From Clostridiales bacterium (lineage in GTDB: Bacteria; Bacillota; Clostridia; Christensenellales; Borkfalkiaceae), in the NCBI GenBank assembly GCA_015069425.1, contig SVIP01000003.1, positions 175,037 through 239,036 of the forward strand: DNA of 64,000 bases, written 5' to 3'. Both the position numbers and the translations under genes were made by a program. Positions within the stretch are counted from its first letter, which is position 1. Each line of letters starts with the position of its first letter. Positions 48,209 through 57,117 of the stretch are shown piece by piece. A model generated the notes under the pieces. The model saw only the letters and a program-made list of their open reading frames with translations. It was not told the origin of the DNA and did no database searches.

Positions 48209-48405
48209 TACATAACTCCTTTGTTTTTTGTAAAATTTTATAATAAACCATTATAATAAGTTTATTCTTACTTATATTATACAATATATAGTTCAAAATA
48301 AGGTTATAAAATTATAATAACAATTTGCACAAAAAGACACTTTTACTTGCTATTTTATAAAAATTATTATAAAATTAAACTAACGACCATTTATATAGGT
48401 AGAAT

Positions 48406-49308
48406 ATGAGTGAAACAGCAGTAGGTTTTGTAAAAAATAATCTTTATTCCCCAGTAAACGTTACAGGAATATATACCATACACTATTTTAAATATGGTAG
48501 AAATTTTAAATTCAAAGGCGAACGGCACGATTTTTGGGAAATGGTTTATATTGATAGCGGTAATGCAAAAGTAATTGCCGACGATAAAGAATTTTCACTT
48601 AAACAAGGCGAGGCATTTTTCCATAAGCCAAACGAACTTCATACTATCTATACAGATGACGACTTTGCGAACTCTGCTATAATATCATTTGAATGCAAAA
48701 GTAGGTCAATTAAACAAATTGCAGGTAAAATATTTTCGTTTGACGACTATGAAAAGTCGTTATTAAACAAAATTGTTCACGAGGCGAAAATAAGTTACGT
48801 AGACAAACTTAACGACGTTTATTTAACTAAAATGACAAAAAGAACGTCTGCCCCTTTTGGTGGCGAACAAATTATAAAAAATAATACTGAACTTTTGATT
48901 GTTTCTCTTTTAAGAAAAGAAGAAAGTCAATATAAATTTGCAGAAGAATTAAGTTTAAATTTAAGTTCAAACAAAATTGTTGAAAACGTTCAAAAGATTT
49001 TATTTGACAAACTTGACAACGCTGAAAATATAAACCTTGATGAAATTTCTTATAAATTAGGTTTCAGTAAAAGTTATATTAAATCACAATTTAAAAAACA
49101 AACTGGGTCTTCTGTTATTCAATATTATATCGACTTAAAAATAGACCGCGCAAAAAAATTATTGAGCCAACAAAAATTTACCGTTAGCGAAATTGCAGAC
49201 TCTTTAGGGTTTAGTTCAGTTTATTATTTTAGTAGGCAATTCAAACTTTACACAGATATGTCCCCCACCGAATATGCAAACTCAATTAAAGCCGATAACG
49301 TTTTATAA
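48406..49308 (+). CDS. AraC-family transcriptional regulator
   Basis: 300 residues. N-terminal cupin ligand-binding domain (HDFWEMVYIDSGNAKVIADDKEFSLKQGEAFFHKPNELH) and C-terminal double helix-turn-helix (LDEISYKLGFSKSYIKSQFKKQTG and VSEIADSLGFSSVYYFSRQFKLYTDMSPTEY). It is divergent from the kinase/SIS operon, which it most likely controls in response to a sugar. Confidence 0.9.
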   Translation: MSETAVGFVKNNLYSPVNVTGIYTIHYFKYGRNFKFKGERHDFWEMVYIDSGNAKVIADDKEFSLKQGEAFFHKPNELHTIYTDDDFANSAIISFECKSRSIKQIAGKIFSFDDYEKSLLNKIVHEAKISYVDKLNDVYLTKMTKRTSAPFGGEQIIKNNTELLIVSLLRKEESQYKFAEELSLNLSSNKIVENVQKILFDKLDNAENINLDEISYKLGFSKSYIKSQFKKQTGSSVIQYYIDLKIDRAKKLLSQQKFTVSEIADSLGFSSVYYFSRQFKLYTDMSPTEYANSIKADNVL

Positions 49309-49311
49309 TAT

Positions 49312-49342
49312 AAAATGCTCTTCAAATTCGAAGAGCATTTTT
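49312..49342. terminator. Bidirectional terminator
   Basis: AAAATGCTCTTC pairs with GAAGAGCATTTT around AAATT, between the convergent AraC gene and the lipoprotein gene. Confidence 0.85.
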
Positions 49343-49351
49343 AGTTCTAAT

Positions 49352-50539
49352 TTACACGTTAGGAAATTCTATCGTAACATTGCCAACTGTTAACGTTAAA
49401 TTATATTCTAGAGAATCTGCATTGATTGATTTATCGTGAATTTTCATTTTCCACGTCATTGACAGCATTTCACTGTTTTCATTTAATAAAATTTCAATAT
49501 CATAATAAGAAAAAGTATTTTTTCCCATTTCAAACGTATAACCAGTTTTGCTTACAATCTTATTACCTTCAAAGGCAAACTCGCTTGCTTTTGAATTTAT
49601 TTCACCGATATAAATACCTATAATTTGCTTTCTCATTTCGTTAAAATCATATGTACTTATTATAGAGGTGTTCCATCCATTTGAATTATTTGGCACATAA
49701 ACAGTATATGTATTATCGTCATTATCTTTAACGTATCTTTCCTTGTCCGATTGATTAGTTCCCTTATTTGGATAATGAGCATAAAAACCGCTTTCAGTTA
49801 CTTTCATCTCGCAATAATCTACGTCAGTTACACTTGGTCCACCAGTTAAAGTAAAATTACTAAATCCTAGCATAGTTTTATCAAACACATACTTTAACGT
49901 AACCCCATGTCTAGAATTTAAAACATGAGTATTAAAATAAATAGCAAGCCATGCGTCACCACAATTTAACGACGCCTGAATTTGAAATCTTCCACTACCG
50001 TCAGTTAGACCTACGTAACCAAATCTAATTGTTTGCAATCCTATTTTATTTTTTATACTAATTAACTCTTGTTCAGAACCATTTAAATCGTAACGATACA
50101 TTAGTCCATCTTGAGTGAATTTAGAACGATTATTTTTAATAAAACTTAAAACGTTAATATAGCCCTGAACGTTACCATTGTAATCATTTTCACTTATAGT
50201 AGTAGTTTGCTGATAGTCTGTATTGTCTACTTTAAAACAATTTATATTCGCACCGTTTGTTTCTTTCACGTATATTCCGTCAATTTCTTTATTGAAAGTG
50301 CTTAAATAATAAACGTTGTTACTGTAAACTAACGCATAATTACCAAGTCTATTACTAAAATCCTCATTATATACTGTAAAATAATCAGTGGTAACAGATT
50401 TTTTCCAGTCTTGCTCGTTTATAATCCATTGTTTTTCCCACTCAGACACGGGGTCAATCGGATTACAAGCATTAAATATAAAGACACTTGAAAAAACCAT
50501 ACAAATCAATAATATAAAAGTTAAAAATTTCTTTTTCAT
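49352..50539 (-). CDS. Putative lipoprotein
   Basis: 395 residues. A type II signal peptide ends at FNAC, with Cys25 as the lipid site. The mature part is Asn/Tyr-rich and beta-rich, with a C-terminal region (YDIEILLNENSEMLSMTWKMKI) that looks like a repeated beta unit. No family recognised. It follows the ROK glucokinase by 21 bases, so the pair may be co-transcribed and concern a surface-bound glycan. Confidence 0.75.
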   Translation of the reverse strand: MKKKFLTFILLICMVFSSVFIFNACNPIDPVSEWEKQWIINEQDWKKSVTTDYFTVYNEDFSNRLGNYALVYSNNVYYLSTFNKEIDGIYVKETNGANINCFKVDNTDYQQTTTISENDYNGNVQGYINVLSFIKNNRSKFTQDGLMYRYDLNGSEQELISIKNKIGLQTIRFGYVGLTDGSGRFQIQASLNCGDAWLAIYFNTHVLNSRHGVTLKYVFDKTMLGFSNFTLTGGPSVTDVDYCEMKVTESGFYAHYPNKGTNQSDKERYVKDNDDNTYTVYVPNNSNGWNTSIISTYDFNEMRKQIIGIYIGEINSKASEFAFEGNKIVSKTGYTFEMGKNTFSYYDIEILLNENSEMLSMTWKMKIHDKSINADSLEYNLTLTVGNVTIEFPNV

Positions 50540-50560
50540 AAAAATTCTCCTTAAAAAAAT

Positions 50561-51502
50561 TTATCTTAATAAGGCAGCAGCACCTATTATGCCAGCGTCG
50601 TTGCCAAGTGTTGCTGTTATGATTTCGGTTTTTGGCGCACGCTTATATCCGTAATCAAACTTTTCACAATACGCTTTTAATCTCTCATTGAGATATTCAC
50701 CTTGCGCACTTATTCCGCCACCAAGTATAAAAGCGTCAGGTCTAAAAATATTTAACATATTTAATATGCTTTCACCAAGATAATAAATATACGTATCACG
50801 AACTTTTTCTGCAGTTTTATCACCTTTTTTTGAACATTCAAACGCAGTTTTTCCATCAACTTTATCAATATCGCCACCAACGTAGTCCCACATAATACTA
50901 TCTTTATCTGTTAGCATTGCCTCTTTAGTTTGCCCTATAAGAGCCGTAGCGGACGTGTAACATTCTATACAACCACTTCTTCCACAAGTACAAGGCTTAC
51001 CACCTAAAAACAGTGTCATATGCCCTAGTTCTGCCCCTCGTGAATGTCCACCTTCATAAAGTTTTTTATCAATTATTATTCCACCGCCTACGCCCGTACC
51101 TAAAGTAAACATAATACAGTCGTTATAGTTCTTTGCAGCACCGTAAATAACTTCACCCAAAGCGGCAACGTTTGCATCATTTGAAATTTTTATTTCAGTA
51201 TTAAAATAATTTTTTAATTTTTCTACTAGCGGAACACTTTCCCAACCCAAATTTGGTAAAAATTCTACAATGCCTTTATCACTCGACACAGCACCAGGAC
51301 AACCTATGCCGATACCTCTTAACTCACCTAACTTAACTGAATTATTTTTAAGCAACTCGTTTATTTGGTCAACCATTTTTACAATAACTTCTTCAGCAGT
51401 CTTTTCCGTTTTTACACGCAATTGTGAAATTATTTTTCCATTATCGTCAACTAAACCCACCTTTACACTCATTCCGCCGATATCAACACCTATTGTATAC
51501 AT
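50561..51502 (-). CDS. glkA: ROK-family glucokinase
   Basis: 313 residues. GVDIGGMSVKVGLVDD (ATP phosphate 1), NDANVAALGEVIYG, GTGVGGGIIIDKKLYEGGHSRGAELGH, and the ROK zinc motif CTCGRSGCIECY are all intact, matching glucokinases of Clostridia. Phosphorylates glucose (or a related hexose) at C6. CAGGAG precedes the ATG. Confidence 0.88.
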   Translation of the reverse strand: MYTIGVDIGGMSVKVGLVDDNGKIISQLRVKTEKTAEEVIVKMVDQINELLKNNSVKLGELRGIGIGCPGAVSSDKGIVEFLPNLGWESVPLVEKLKNYFNTEIKISNDANVAALGEVIYGAAKNYNDCIMFTLGTGVGGGIIIDKKLYEGGHSRGAELGHMTLFLGGKPCTCGRSGCIECYTSATALIGQTKEAMLTDKDSIMWDYVGGDIDKVDGKTAFECSKKGDKTAEKVRDTYIYYLGESILNMLNIFRPDAFILGGGISAQGEYLNERLKAYCEKFDYGYKRAPKTEIITATLGNDAGIIGAAALLR

Positions 51503-51686
51503 AATTTCTCCTGTTAATTCATAACATATTTATATATATTTTAATACAACTTATTAACCAGGTCAAGTATTTTTTTATTTACCATACTAAAATCGGTAGT
51601 AAAACAGCAAGTTTTAGCAGTTTTTAAGTAAAAAAATGCAACTTTAAAAAAAAATAAAAAATTTTCAAAAAATCTATTAAAAACAC

Positions 51687-51715
51687 TTGCCTTTTGTTTT
51701 CAAATTTGGTATATT
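51687..51715 (+). promoter_or_regulatory. Promoter of the tRNA cluster
   Basis: TTGCCT, a 17-base spacer and TATATT, 24 bases upstream of tRNA-Val. Confidence 0.6.
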
Positions 51716-51738
51716 ATATTGGCAATAGCGAACAGCAC

Positions 51739-51814
51739 GGGAGCATAGCTCAGCTGGGAGAGCATCTGCCTTACAAGCAGAGGGTCATAGGTTCGAGCCC
51801 TATTGTTCCCACCA
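51739..51814 (+). tRNA. tRNA-Val (anticodon TAC)
   Basis: Seven-pair acceptor stem GGGAGCA/TGTTCCC, loop CTTACAA with anticodon TAC, T-arm GGTTCGAGCC, and an encoded CCA. Confidence 0.95.
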
Positions 51815-51837
51815 TTTTCGCTATTGCACTTTAATGT

Positions 51838-51912
51838 GCGGGAATGGCTCAGTGGTAGAGCGTCGCCTTGCCAAGGCGAATGTCGCGAGTTCGAATCTCG
51901 TTTCCCGCTCCA
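51838..51912 (+). tRNA. tRNA-Gly (anticodon GCC)
   Basis: Acceptor GCGGGAA/TTCCCGC, anticodon loop TTGCCAA with GCC, T-arm AGTTCGAATCT and encoded CCA. Confidence 0.95.
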
Positions 51913-51944
51913 TTTTTTTATTATAGGTTTTATCCTATGTCGGT

Positions 51945-52018
51945 GGCGCCATAGCCAAGCGGTAAGGCACGGGCCTGCAAAGCCTTGACCCCCAGTTCAA
52001 ATCTGGGTGGCGCCTCCA
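51945..52018 (+). tRNA. tRNA-Cys (anticodon GCA)
   Basis: Acceptor GGCGCCA/TGGCGCC, anticodon loop CTGCAAA with GCA, T-arm CAGTTCAAATCTG and encoded CCA. Confidence 0.93.
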
Positions 52019-52064
52019 AAGAAACTCTGCGCTATCGAGTGTGGAGTTTTATTTTTGAATTTAT

Positions 52065-52151
52065 GCCGCTGTGGTGGAATAGGCAGACGCAAGGGACTTA
52101 AAATCCCTCGGAGTAACATCCGTGCCGGTTCAAGTCCGGCCAGCGGCACCA
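52065..52151 (+). tRNA. tRNA-Leu (anticodon TAA), probable element attachment site
   Basis: Acceptor GCCGCTG/CAGCGGC, anticodon loop CTTAAAA with TAA, a long variable arm and encoded CCA. The recombinase remnant and its putative arm sites lie immediately downstream, which is typical of an element integrated at a tRNA 3' end. Confidence 0.95.
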
Positions 52152-52152
52152 C

Positions 52153-52189
52153 GAAAATCGTTAGGAATTTCCTAGCGATTTTCTTTATT
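52153..52189 (+). terminator. Terminator of the tRNA cluster
   Basis: GAAAATCG...TAGG and CCTA...CGATTTTC form a long stem with one mismatch, followed by TTTATTTT. Confidence 0.75.
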
Positions 52190-52319
52190 TTCTAAAACAT
52201 TTTTCAACTGTCCCTTGTATCAAATTAACCTTATACCTTTCTAGGACAATTTTTTGTTTTTATCAAAAAACCGCTATTTTTGGGGTTTTTATCCCCTATT
52301 TTTATCATAAAAATTTTGT

Positions 52320-52385
52320 TTGGGCAAAGATTGGGCAAAAATCGTTGCCCAATTTCTAATAATTTTTTTCAGAATTTTGGGCAAA
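52320..52385. repeat. Repeated 9-mer between tRNA-Leu and the recombinase, putative arm-type sites
   Basis: TTGGGCAAA occurs at 52320-52328, 52331-52339 and 52377-52385, and the inverted form TTGCCCAA at 52345-52352. Clusters of short repeats between an attachment site and its integrase gene are typical integrase or excisionase arm sites. The whole 52190-52405 stretch has no gene that I can support. Confidence 0.5.
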
Positions 52386-52405
52386 AAACAATTCTGTTAT
52401 TTGTT

Positions 52406-54094
52406 TCAAATTTCCAAATCATATTCATACTTGCTTATTTCTTTTCTTATGTATTCTTCTGAATATGTTGTGTAACCTCTATCAACCCTACTTGTTTTTA
52501 CATCTTTATCCGACTCATGTCCCGTTAACAACATTACTACTTCTGGATTCATTCCACACTCTTTAGCTCTCGTTATAAACGTATATCTAAACTCATGTAA
52601 ATGTCTTTCGGGAAAAATCCTTTTTAGCGCATCTCTTGCCGATTCATTCGTCGTTGCCTTTGCCTTATCAAAATCAATCATGTGAATAATCTTTTTAAGC
52701 ATTGGCGAAAATGGTATCTTCCTTATAACGTCTGCATATTGACTATTCTTTAGAATAGCACTCGTCTTTCCCCTAAGCTCTTCATTAGCATTCCAGTCTG
52801 CAATGTTTTGTGTCGCTGGTATAAAGCTACCGTTGTACTTTCTTATACGCTTACTCATTGAAAAGAAGAAATCCAACGCAATCGGGAATTTAGCATCAAT
52901 AAACAAGTGCGCTTCATCACAAACAATCATGGTCCTTAAATTTTTACCGTTTTTATTTGCTTCCCTTGCGTTTATAACTTCTTGCTCTATAAATCTAAAT
53001 ACTAAAAGCATTTGCGCATTAGCTACTACGTTATTCTTGTTTGCAAACAAAGACTGAAAATTAAAGTCTATAAGGTTAGCACTAGTTTCAAGTGTTGACG
53101 GAGCGTTCCAAATATCTGAATATCTACCGTGTACGAATTTTTGTAAATACAATTCCGCAGAGCGCATATCCCTTAACGTTAGAGAATCGTATTCAGATTT
53201 ATCTTTTAGTCTTAAAGTTTCTAATAAATCCGTAAACAACGGGAAATCTTCTGCTCTTAGTTCGGTACAATCCGTAGTTTCGTTTATACCCTTTCTTTCA
53301 TAAGTTTCAACTGCAAGGTTATTTATAAGCTCTATAACGTCAGTAGAAGCCCCTACAAGCACAATCTTAAAGAAAGATTCAAGCATTTTTAAGTGCGTGT
53401 TAAACGTTATTACAGGGTCAGCAGGCGTTCCCTCTTCAGTTAAAATCTTATAAATATGGAACGGATTTATTCTGCCCTCTTTAGCGTTCCCAACGTCAAT
53501 AATATTTCCGCTCAAATTCCTTGTAAGCGCAAGATATTCTGCTTCAGGGTCTAATGTAATTACTCTCGTGCCGTTTGCCCATTCGTTTAATATTAAGTTC
53601 TTTAAGAAAAACGATTTACCAGAACCAGATTTACCGATTATCATACCATTAGAGTTTTGATATAAATTACCACGTTTCCAAAGGTTAAATATAAACGGAT
53701 AATGGTTTGTTTTATTTTCGCCAAGCATAATACCACCTTTGTCCATAACAAACGTTCTTACGAACGGAAATGATGCTGCTAAACTTGAACTGTTAATTCC
53801 TCGTTCATAGTTTTTAAGCGTAGATAATGGCGAAATATTAGCCGACTTAAAGCCTTCTAGTTGTAATCCATATAAAGTTGACGGTTTAAAATTACCCGTT
53901 AATATAGAACGTCGAACTGTCTTTTTGTAATTATTATCATTTAGGTAGTTGTATGCGGTAATTGTAAGGGTTACGTCAAGCAATGATTCGTTTTCCGTTT
54001 GCAAACTATCAAGTAGCGTGTGCATTGTTTCTCTGTGGGTTTCTGCACTATTCGCTTCGCTTGCCTTTTCCGATAAAATTTGTTTGGTTTCCAT
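52406..54094 (-). CDS. Chimeric frame: VirB4-type conjugation ATPase fragment fused to tyrosine recombinase catalytic end
   Basis: 562 residues. Residues 1-448 are the middle and ATPase part of a VirB4/TraE protein, with Walker A GKSGSGKSFFLK and Walker B MIVCDEAHLFID; the usual N-terminal half is missing. From about residue 449 (VIRKIPFSPMLKK) the sequence switches in frame to a site-specific recombinase, with HxxR (HEFR), the second histidine (LLTGHES) and the nucleophile region RGYTTYSEEYI. The recombinase lacks its first catalytic arginine and core-binding domain, and the VirB4 lacks its own C-terminus. No ribosome site precedes the ATG at 54094, which lies in the tail of the ArdC-type gene. 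Neither half should work; it looks like a deletion product. Confidence 0.7.
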   Translation of the reverse strand: METKQILSEKASEANSAETHRETMHTLLDSLQTENESLLDVTLTITAYNYLNDNNYKKTVRRSILTGNFKPSTLYGLQLEGFKSANISPLSTLKNYERGINSSSLAASFPFVRTFVMDKGGIMLGENKTNHYPFIFNLWKRGNLYQNSNGMIIGKSGSGKSFFLKNLILNEWANGTRVITLDPEAEYLALTRNLSGNIIDVGNAKEGRINPFHIYKILTEEGTPADPVITFNTHLKMLESFFKIVLVGASTDVIELINNLAVETYERKGINETTDCTELRAEDFPLFTDLLETLRLKDKSEYDSLTLRDMRSAELYLQKFVHGRYSDIWNAPSTLETSANLIDFNFQSLFANKNNVVANAQMLLVFRFIEQEVINAREANKNGKNLRTMIVCDEAHLFIDAKFPIALDFFFSMSKRIRKYNGSFIPATQNIADWNANEELRGKTSAILKNSQYADVIRKIPFSPMLKKIIHMIDFDKAKATTNESARDALKRIFPERHLHEFRYTFITRAKECGMNPEVVMLLTGHESDKDVKTSRVDRGYTTYSEEYIRKEISKYEYDLEI

Positions 54095-55482
54095 AGTTGA
54101 TTAAATTTTGCACCGTTTTGTGTTTTGCTTGCCCTCTCTACAACGTCACGGTCAGACATTCTAGTTAAACTTTCTACACCACGTCCAACCATATCTACTT
54201 GTTTAATCTCTGCTGAATTTACACTCTTTGCTACTTCCGAAGGTTTGATATATACGTCCGACTTTTCTTCTTGAATTTGTTTTTCCTTATCAAGCATTAT
54301 GCTTTTTTCTTGTAGTTCGTCGTACGATATTTCTACAAATTCTTTACCTGCCCAAAACGGAAAAGTTTGCATATAGTTTAGCTCTTGCATAAGTGCAGTT
54401 TTACTAGCAAACGCATATCCCAAAATAGGTCTAACTTGCCCGTATTCGCCTATCATATACGCTCTATGAACTACTTCGTCATATTGGTTTGTTTCTTGCT
54501 TTATGGCGTAAAACTCTTGCTCTTTTTTGTTTTTATATTCTTGCTCTTTTGATACAACGTATCTTTGTATTTTGTCAGCATCTGCAATTGCAGTAAACAA
54601 TACGTTTGGGTCCTCTTTTATCTTTTCTTTCCACGCTTGAATATATGCGCTATTGTTCCTTATGCTGTTCTTATCTGGCGTTACGCCAAATTCTTGACCT
54701 ATAAATAAGGAAGCAATTTCTGCCCTTAATTCTTCCGTTGCGTATTCGGGTGTACCAAACTTGTTTTGAATATCACGGTCAAGTCTATCCTTATGACCAG
54801 TTGAGTGTCCAACTTCGTGTAATGCCGTTGAATAGAATTCTTGCAAAGATATAAAGTTTCCTTCTTTGGGTAAATGAATTTCATCATTTGCAATACTGTA
54901 ATAAGCATCACTACCACCATAAATGATTTTACTTTCATTTTCACTCCAATTTTTAAGGAATGAATCAGCTCTTTCTATTCTATCTTCGGGGTTTATATGT
55001 AAACTTTCTTTTTCGGGTATACCATCAATAATACTGCCATTAAATACTCTATACGTTCTTCTTAACGGATAAACGTTTTCTTTCATGTATTGTTCTTGCT
55101 CTTCTTTTGTTAGTCCGTCTAAAACTTTTCTATCAAACGGCTGTTTGGTTTCCCTATCTCTTAATGAAAAGAACTCTACGTTTACACCAGAACCTTTACC
55201 AAGTGATTTACCGTTTTCGTCGGTCTTAAAAGACCAACCGTTATCTTCCATTTGCTTATACGTTACCCAGCGATAATCGTCATATTTTCTCGCCATTGCA
55301 ACAAGTGATAAAAGAAGATTATTTGAGCCACGATATTTCTTTTTGGTTATTGCAGATTCAGGTGCGTTTGATATCCAACCTTGATGCCAAATTCCTGTAC
55401 CTTCTTCTAAATTAGCCATAACCATATCAACGATATTTTTTTGTGTAGGTGTTAGTTTTTCATAAGTCTTATTCCTTTCCAA
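53971..55482 (-). CDS. ArdC-type antirestriction / zincin metallopeptidase protein with broken C-terminus
   Basis: 503 residues. ArdC N-terminal ssDNA-binding domain (ITKKKYRGSNNLLLSLVA, YRWVTYKQMEDNGW) then a zincin with HEVGH at 222-226, then an LPD-like region (about 325-395). Residues 433-464 (GRGVESLTRMSDRDVVERA) match the domain that ends the primase protein at 57415-61452. After about residue 464 the reading frame runs through VirB4 coding DNA in the wrong frame, so the true C-terminus is lost. ArdC proteins protect incoming element DNA from restriction. The TTG start at 55482 has a strong GGAGGTGA upstream. Confidence 0.75.
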   Translation of the reverse strand: MERNKTYEKLTPTQKNIVDMVMANLEEGTGIWHQGWISNAPESAITKKKYRGSNNLLLSLVAMARKYDDYRWVTYKQMEDNGWSFKTDENGKSLGKGSGVNVEFFSLRDRETKQPFDRKVLDGLTKEEQEQYMKENVYPLRRTYRVFNGSIIDGIPEKESLHINPEDRIERADSFLKNWSENESKIIYGGSDAYYSIANDEIHLPKEGNFISLQEFYSTALHEVGHSTGHKDRLDRDIQNKFGTPEYATEELRAEIASLFIGQEFGVTPDKNSIRNNSAYIQAWKEKIKEDPNVLFTAIADADKIQRYVVSKEQEYKNKKEQEFYAIKQETNQYDEVVHRAYMIGEYGQVRPILGYAFASKTALMQELNYMQTFPFWAGKEFVEISYDELQEKSIMLDKEKQIQEEKSDVYIKPSEVAKSVNSAEIKQVDMVGRGVESLTRMSDRDVVERASKTQNGAKFNQLWKPNKFYRKRQAKRIVQKPTEKQCTRYLIVCKRKTNHCLT

Positions 55483-55609
55483 ACTCTATATTCACCTCCT
55501 CTTCCACGATAGGTGGACCGAATTCAAAATCGATATCGTTTGTATCGTATAAATCTTCAAACTTATATCCTTTGGGAACTTTTAATTCACTTTTTAATTT
55601 TTGTTTCAT
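55469..55609 (-). CDS. Small acidic protein upstream of the ArdC-type gene (46 aa)
   Basis: A 46-residue frame (start MKQKLKSELKVPKGYKFEDLY, many Glu/Asp at the end) with AAGGAG five bases before the ATG. It overlaps the ArdC-type start by 14 bases, and its last codons carry that gene's ribosome site, so the two are coupled. No family recognised. Confidence 0.55.
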   Translation of the reverse strand: MKQKLKSELKVPKGYKFEDLYDTNDIDFEFGPPIVEEEVNIEFGKE

Positions 55610-55777
55610 TTTTCTCCTTTTTGATTTGTCTAATCACGATTAGACAAATTTAGATTTGACTAATTTTAATCTTTTATTTAATTTATTTTTTAATCATATT
55701 AACGCCAATAAAATTAATAATTCAACAATTAAATTGAAAATGCACGGAATTTTAAATTGAAAATCTTGGGAATTTCC

Positions 55778-55806
55778 TTGATTTTGTTTTGATTTCATGT
55801 TATAAT
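55778..55806 (+). promoter_or_regulatory. Promoter of the AAA/DUF4143 gene
   Basis: TTGATT, a 17-base spacer, TATAAT, then AAGGAG before the ATG at 55828. Confidence 0.65.
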
Positions 55807-55827
55807 ATAGACAAAGGAGATACATAA

Positions 55828-57099
55828 ATGAAAAAATACTATCCTCGTCTAATTGAATCCAAAATTGAAAGCAAATTAAAATCATCCGGTGCAGTTCTTG
55901 TTGCTGGTCCTAAATTTTGCGGTAAAACAACAACGTGCATGAATTATCAAAAAAGCTTTATAAAGCTAAACACACGCCAAACTATTGACCTTGCCAAAAT
56001 AAATCCCAAAGGTGTGCTCATTGGAGAGAAACCTCGTCTTATTGATGAATGGCAAACCGTACCTGATATTTGGAATCAAGTTAAAGATGCTCTTGATTTC
56101 GAATATGCTTTTGGTCAATTTATTCTAACTGGTAGCTCTACCCCTGCCGATAAAACACAAATTCATCATTCAGGCGCTGGACGTATTGTCCCCTTAAAAA
56201 TGCGTCCTATGTCCTTATATGAATCAGAAGAATCAAAAGGCATTGTATCAATATCAGAATTATTTAATAACTCCTCGTTGGAATTCTTTGATATAAACAA
56301 TGACTTTCAACTTGCTGATGCTGCTTATTTATTATGTAGAGGTGGATGGCCCATTTCTGTACAAGATGACAGAGATTTAGGATTAGAAATCACCCGAAAC
56401 TACTATGACAGTCTATTTGTTTTTGAAAACAGCGAAAATGAAAGATTTCGCAATAAAAAGCCCGAAGTATTCAAAATGATTTTAAGAAGTTATGCTCGTA
56501 ATATATCAACAGAAGCACCTTACACAACAATCATTGAGGATATTAAATCTTCAAATTCTAGAACGATGGACTCTAAAACTTTTGACGACTATATGGACGC
56601 ACTTAAGGACCTTTTCATAATTGAGGATTTACTAGCTTGGAACCCTAACATTAGATCTAAAACATCTATTAGAACGTCACCTACTCGCCATTTCGTTGAT
56701 ACTTCAATTGCTTGCAGAGCACTAAATATTTCCCCAAACGACCTATTAAACGATTTAAAATCATTCGGCTATTTCTTCGAAGATTTTGCAGTTAGAGATT
56801 TAAGCATTTACGCATCCACTATTGATGGTGAAATCAACCATTATCGTGACAATACTGGTTTAGAATGTGACGCAATTCTACGTTTACCTAGCAACAAATG
56901 GGCAGCAATTGAAATAAAACTTGGCGGTGAAAAACTTATTCAAGAAGGCGCAGACTCACTAAATCGTCTTAAAGAAAAACTATTGAATAAGAGTGACGAA
57001 ACTACCCCTGCTTTTATGATGATTTTAACCGCTTGCGGACCATTATATAAACGTCCAGATGGTATTTATGTAGTACCAATCAATTGCTTAAGGCCATAA
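55828..57099 (+). CDS. AAA ATPase with DUF4143 C-terminal domain
   Basis: 423 residues. Walker A GPKFCGKTTTC (32-42), Walker B RLIDEWQ, sensor FILTGSST, then the DUF4143 domain whose end ECDAILRLPSNKWAAIEIKLGG resembles a PD-(D/E)xK nuclease core (D, E-x-K). The family is common in bacteria and archaea and its role is unknown; it may be a mobile-element-borne defence or toxin-like module. It is intact, has its own promoter, and lies opposite to the decayed element genes around it, with fewer ACGT words than the host genes, so it looks like a later insertion or cargo. Confidence 0.85.
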   Translation: MKKYYPRLIESKIESKLKSSGAVLVAGPKFCGKTTTCMNYQKSFIKLNTRQTIDLAKINPKGVLIGEKPRLIDEWQTVPDIWNQVKDALDFEYAFGQFILTGSSTPADKTQIHHSGAGRIVPLKMRPMSLYESEESKGIVSISELFNNSSLEFFDINNDFQLADAAYLLCRGGWPISVQDDRDLGLEITRNYYDSLFVFENSENERFRNKKPEVFKMILRSYARNISTEAPYTTIIEDIKSSNSRTMDSKTFDDYMDALKDLFIIEDLLAWNPNIRSKTSIRTSPTRHFVDTSIACRALNISPNDLLNDLKSFGYFFEDFAVRDLSIYASTIDGEINHYRDNTGLECDAILRLPSNKWAAIEIKLGGEKLIQEGADSLNRLKEKLLNKSDETTPAFMMILTACGPLYKRPDGIYVVPINCLRP

Positions 57100-57117
57100 A
57101 TTCGTTAAGGTGTTAAT

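Noticed and set aside
51803..52195. Two plus-strand open frames of about 60 codons across the tRNA cluster
   Set aside because: They run through tRNA-Gly, tRNA-Cys and tRNA-Leu and have no ribosome site; they are by-products of tRNA sequence.
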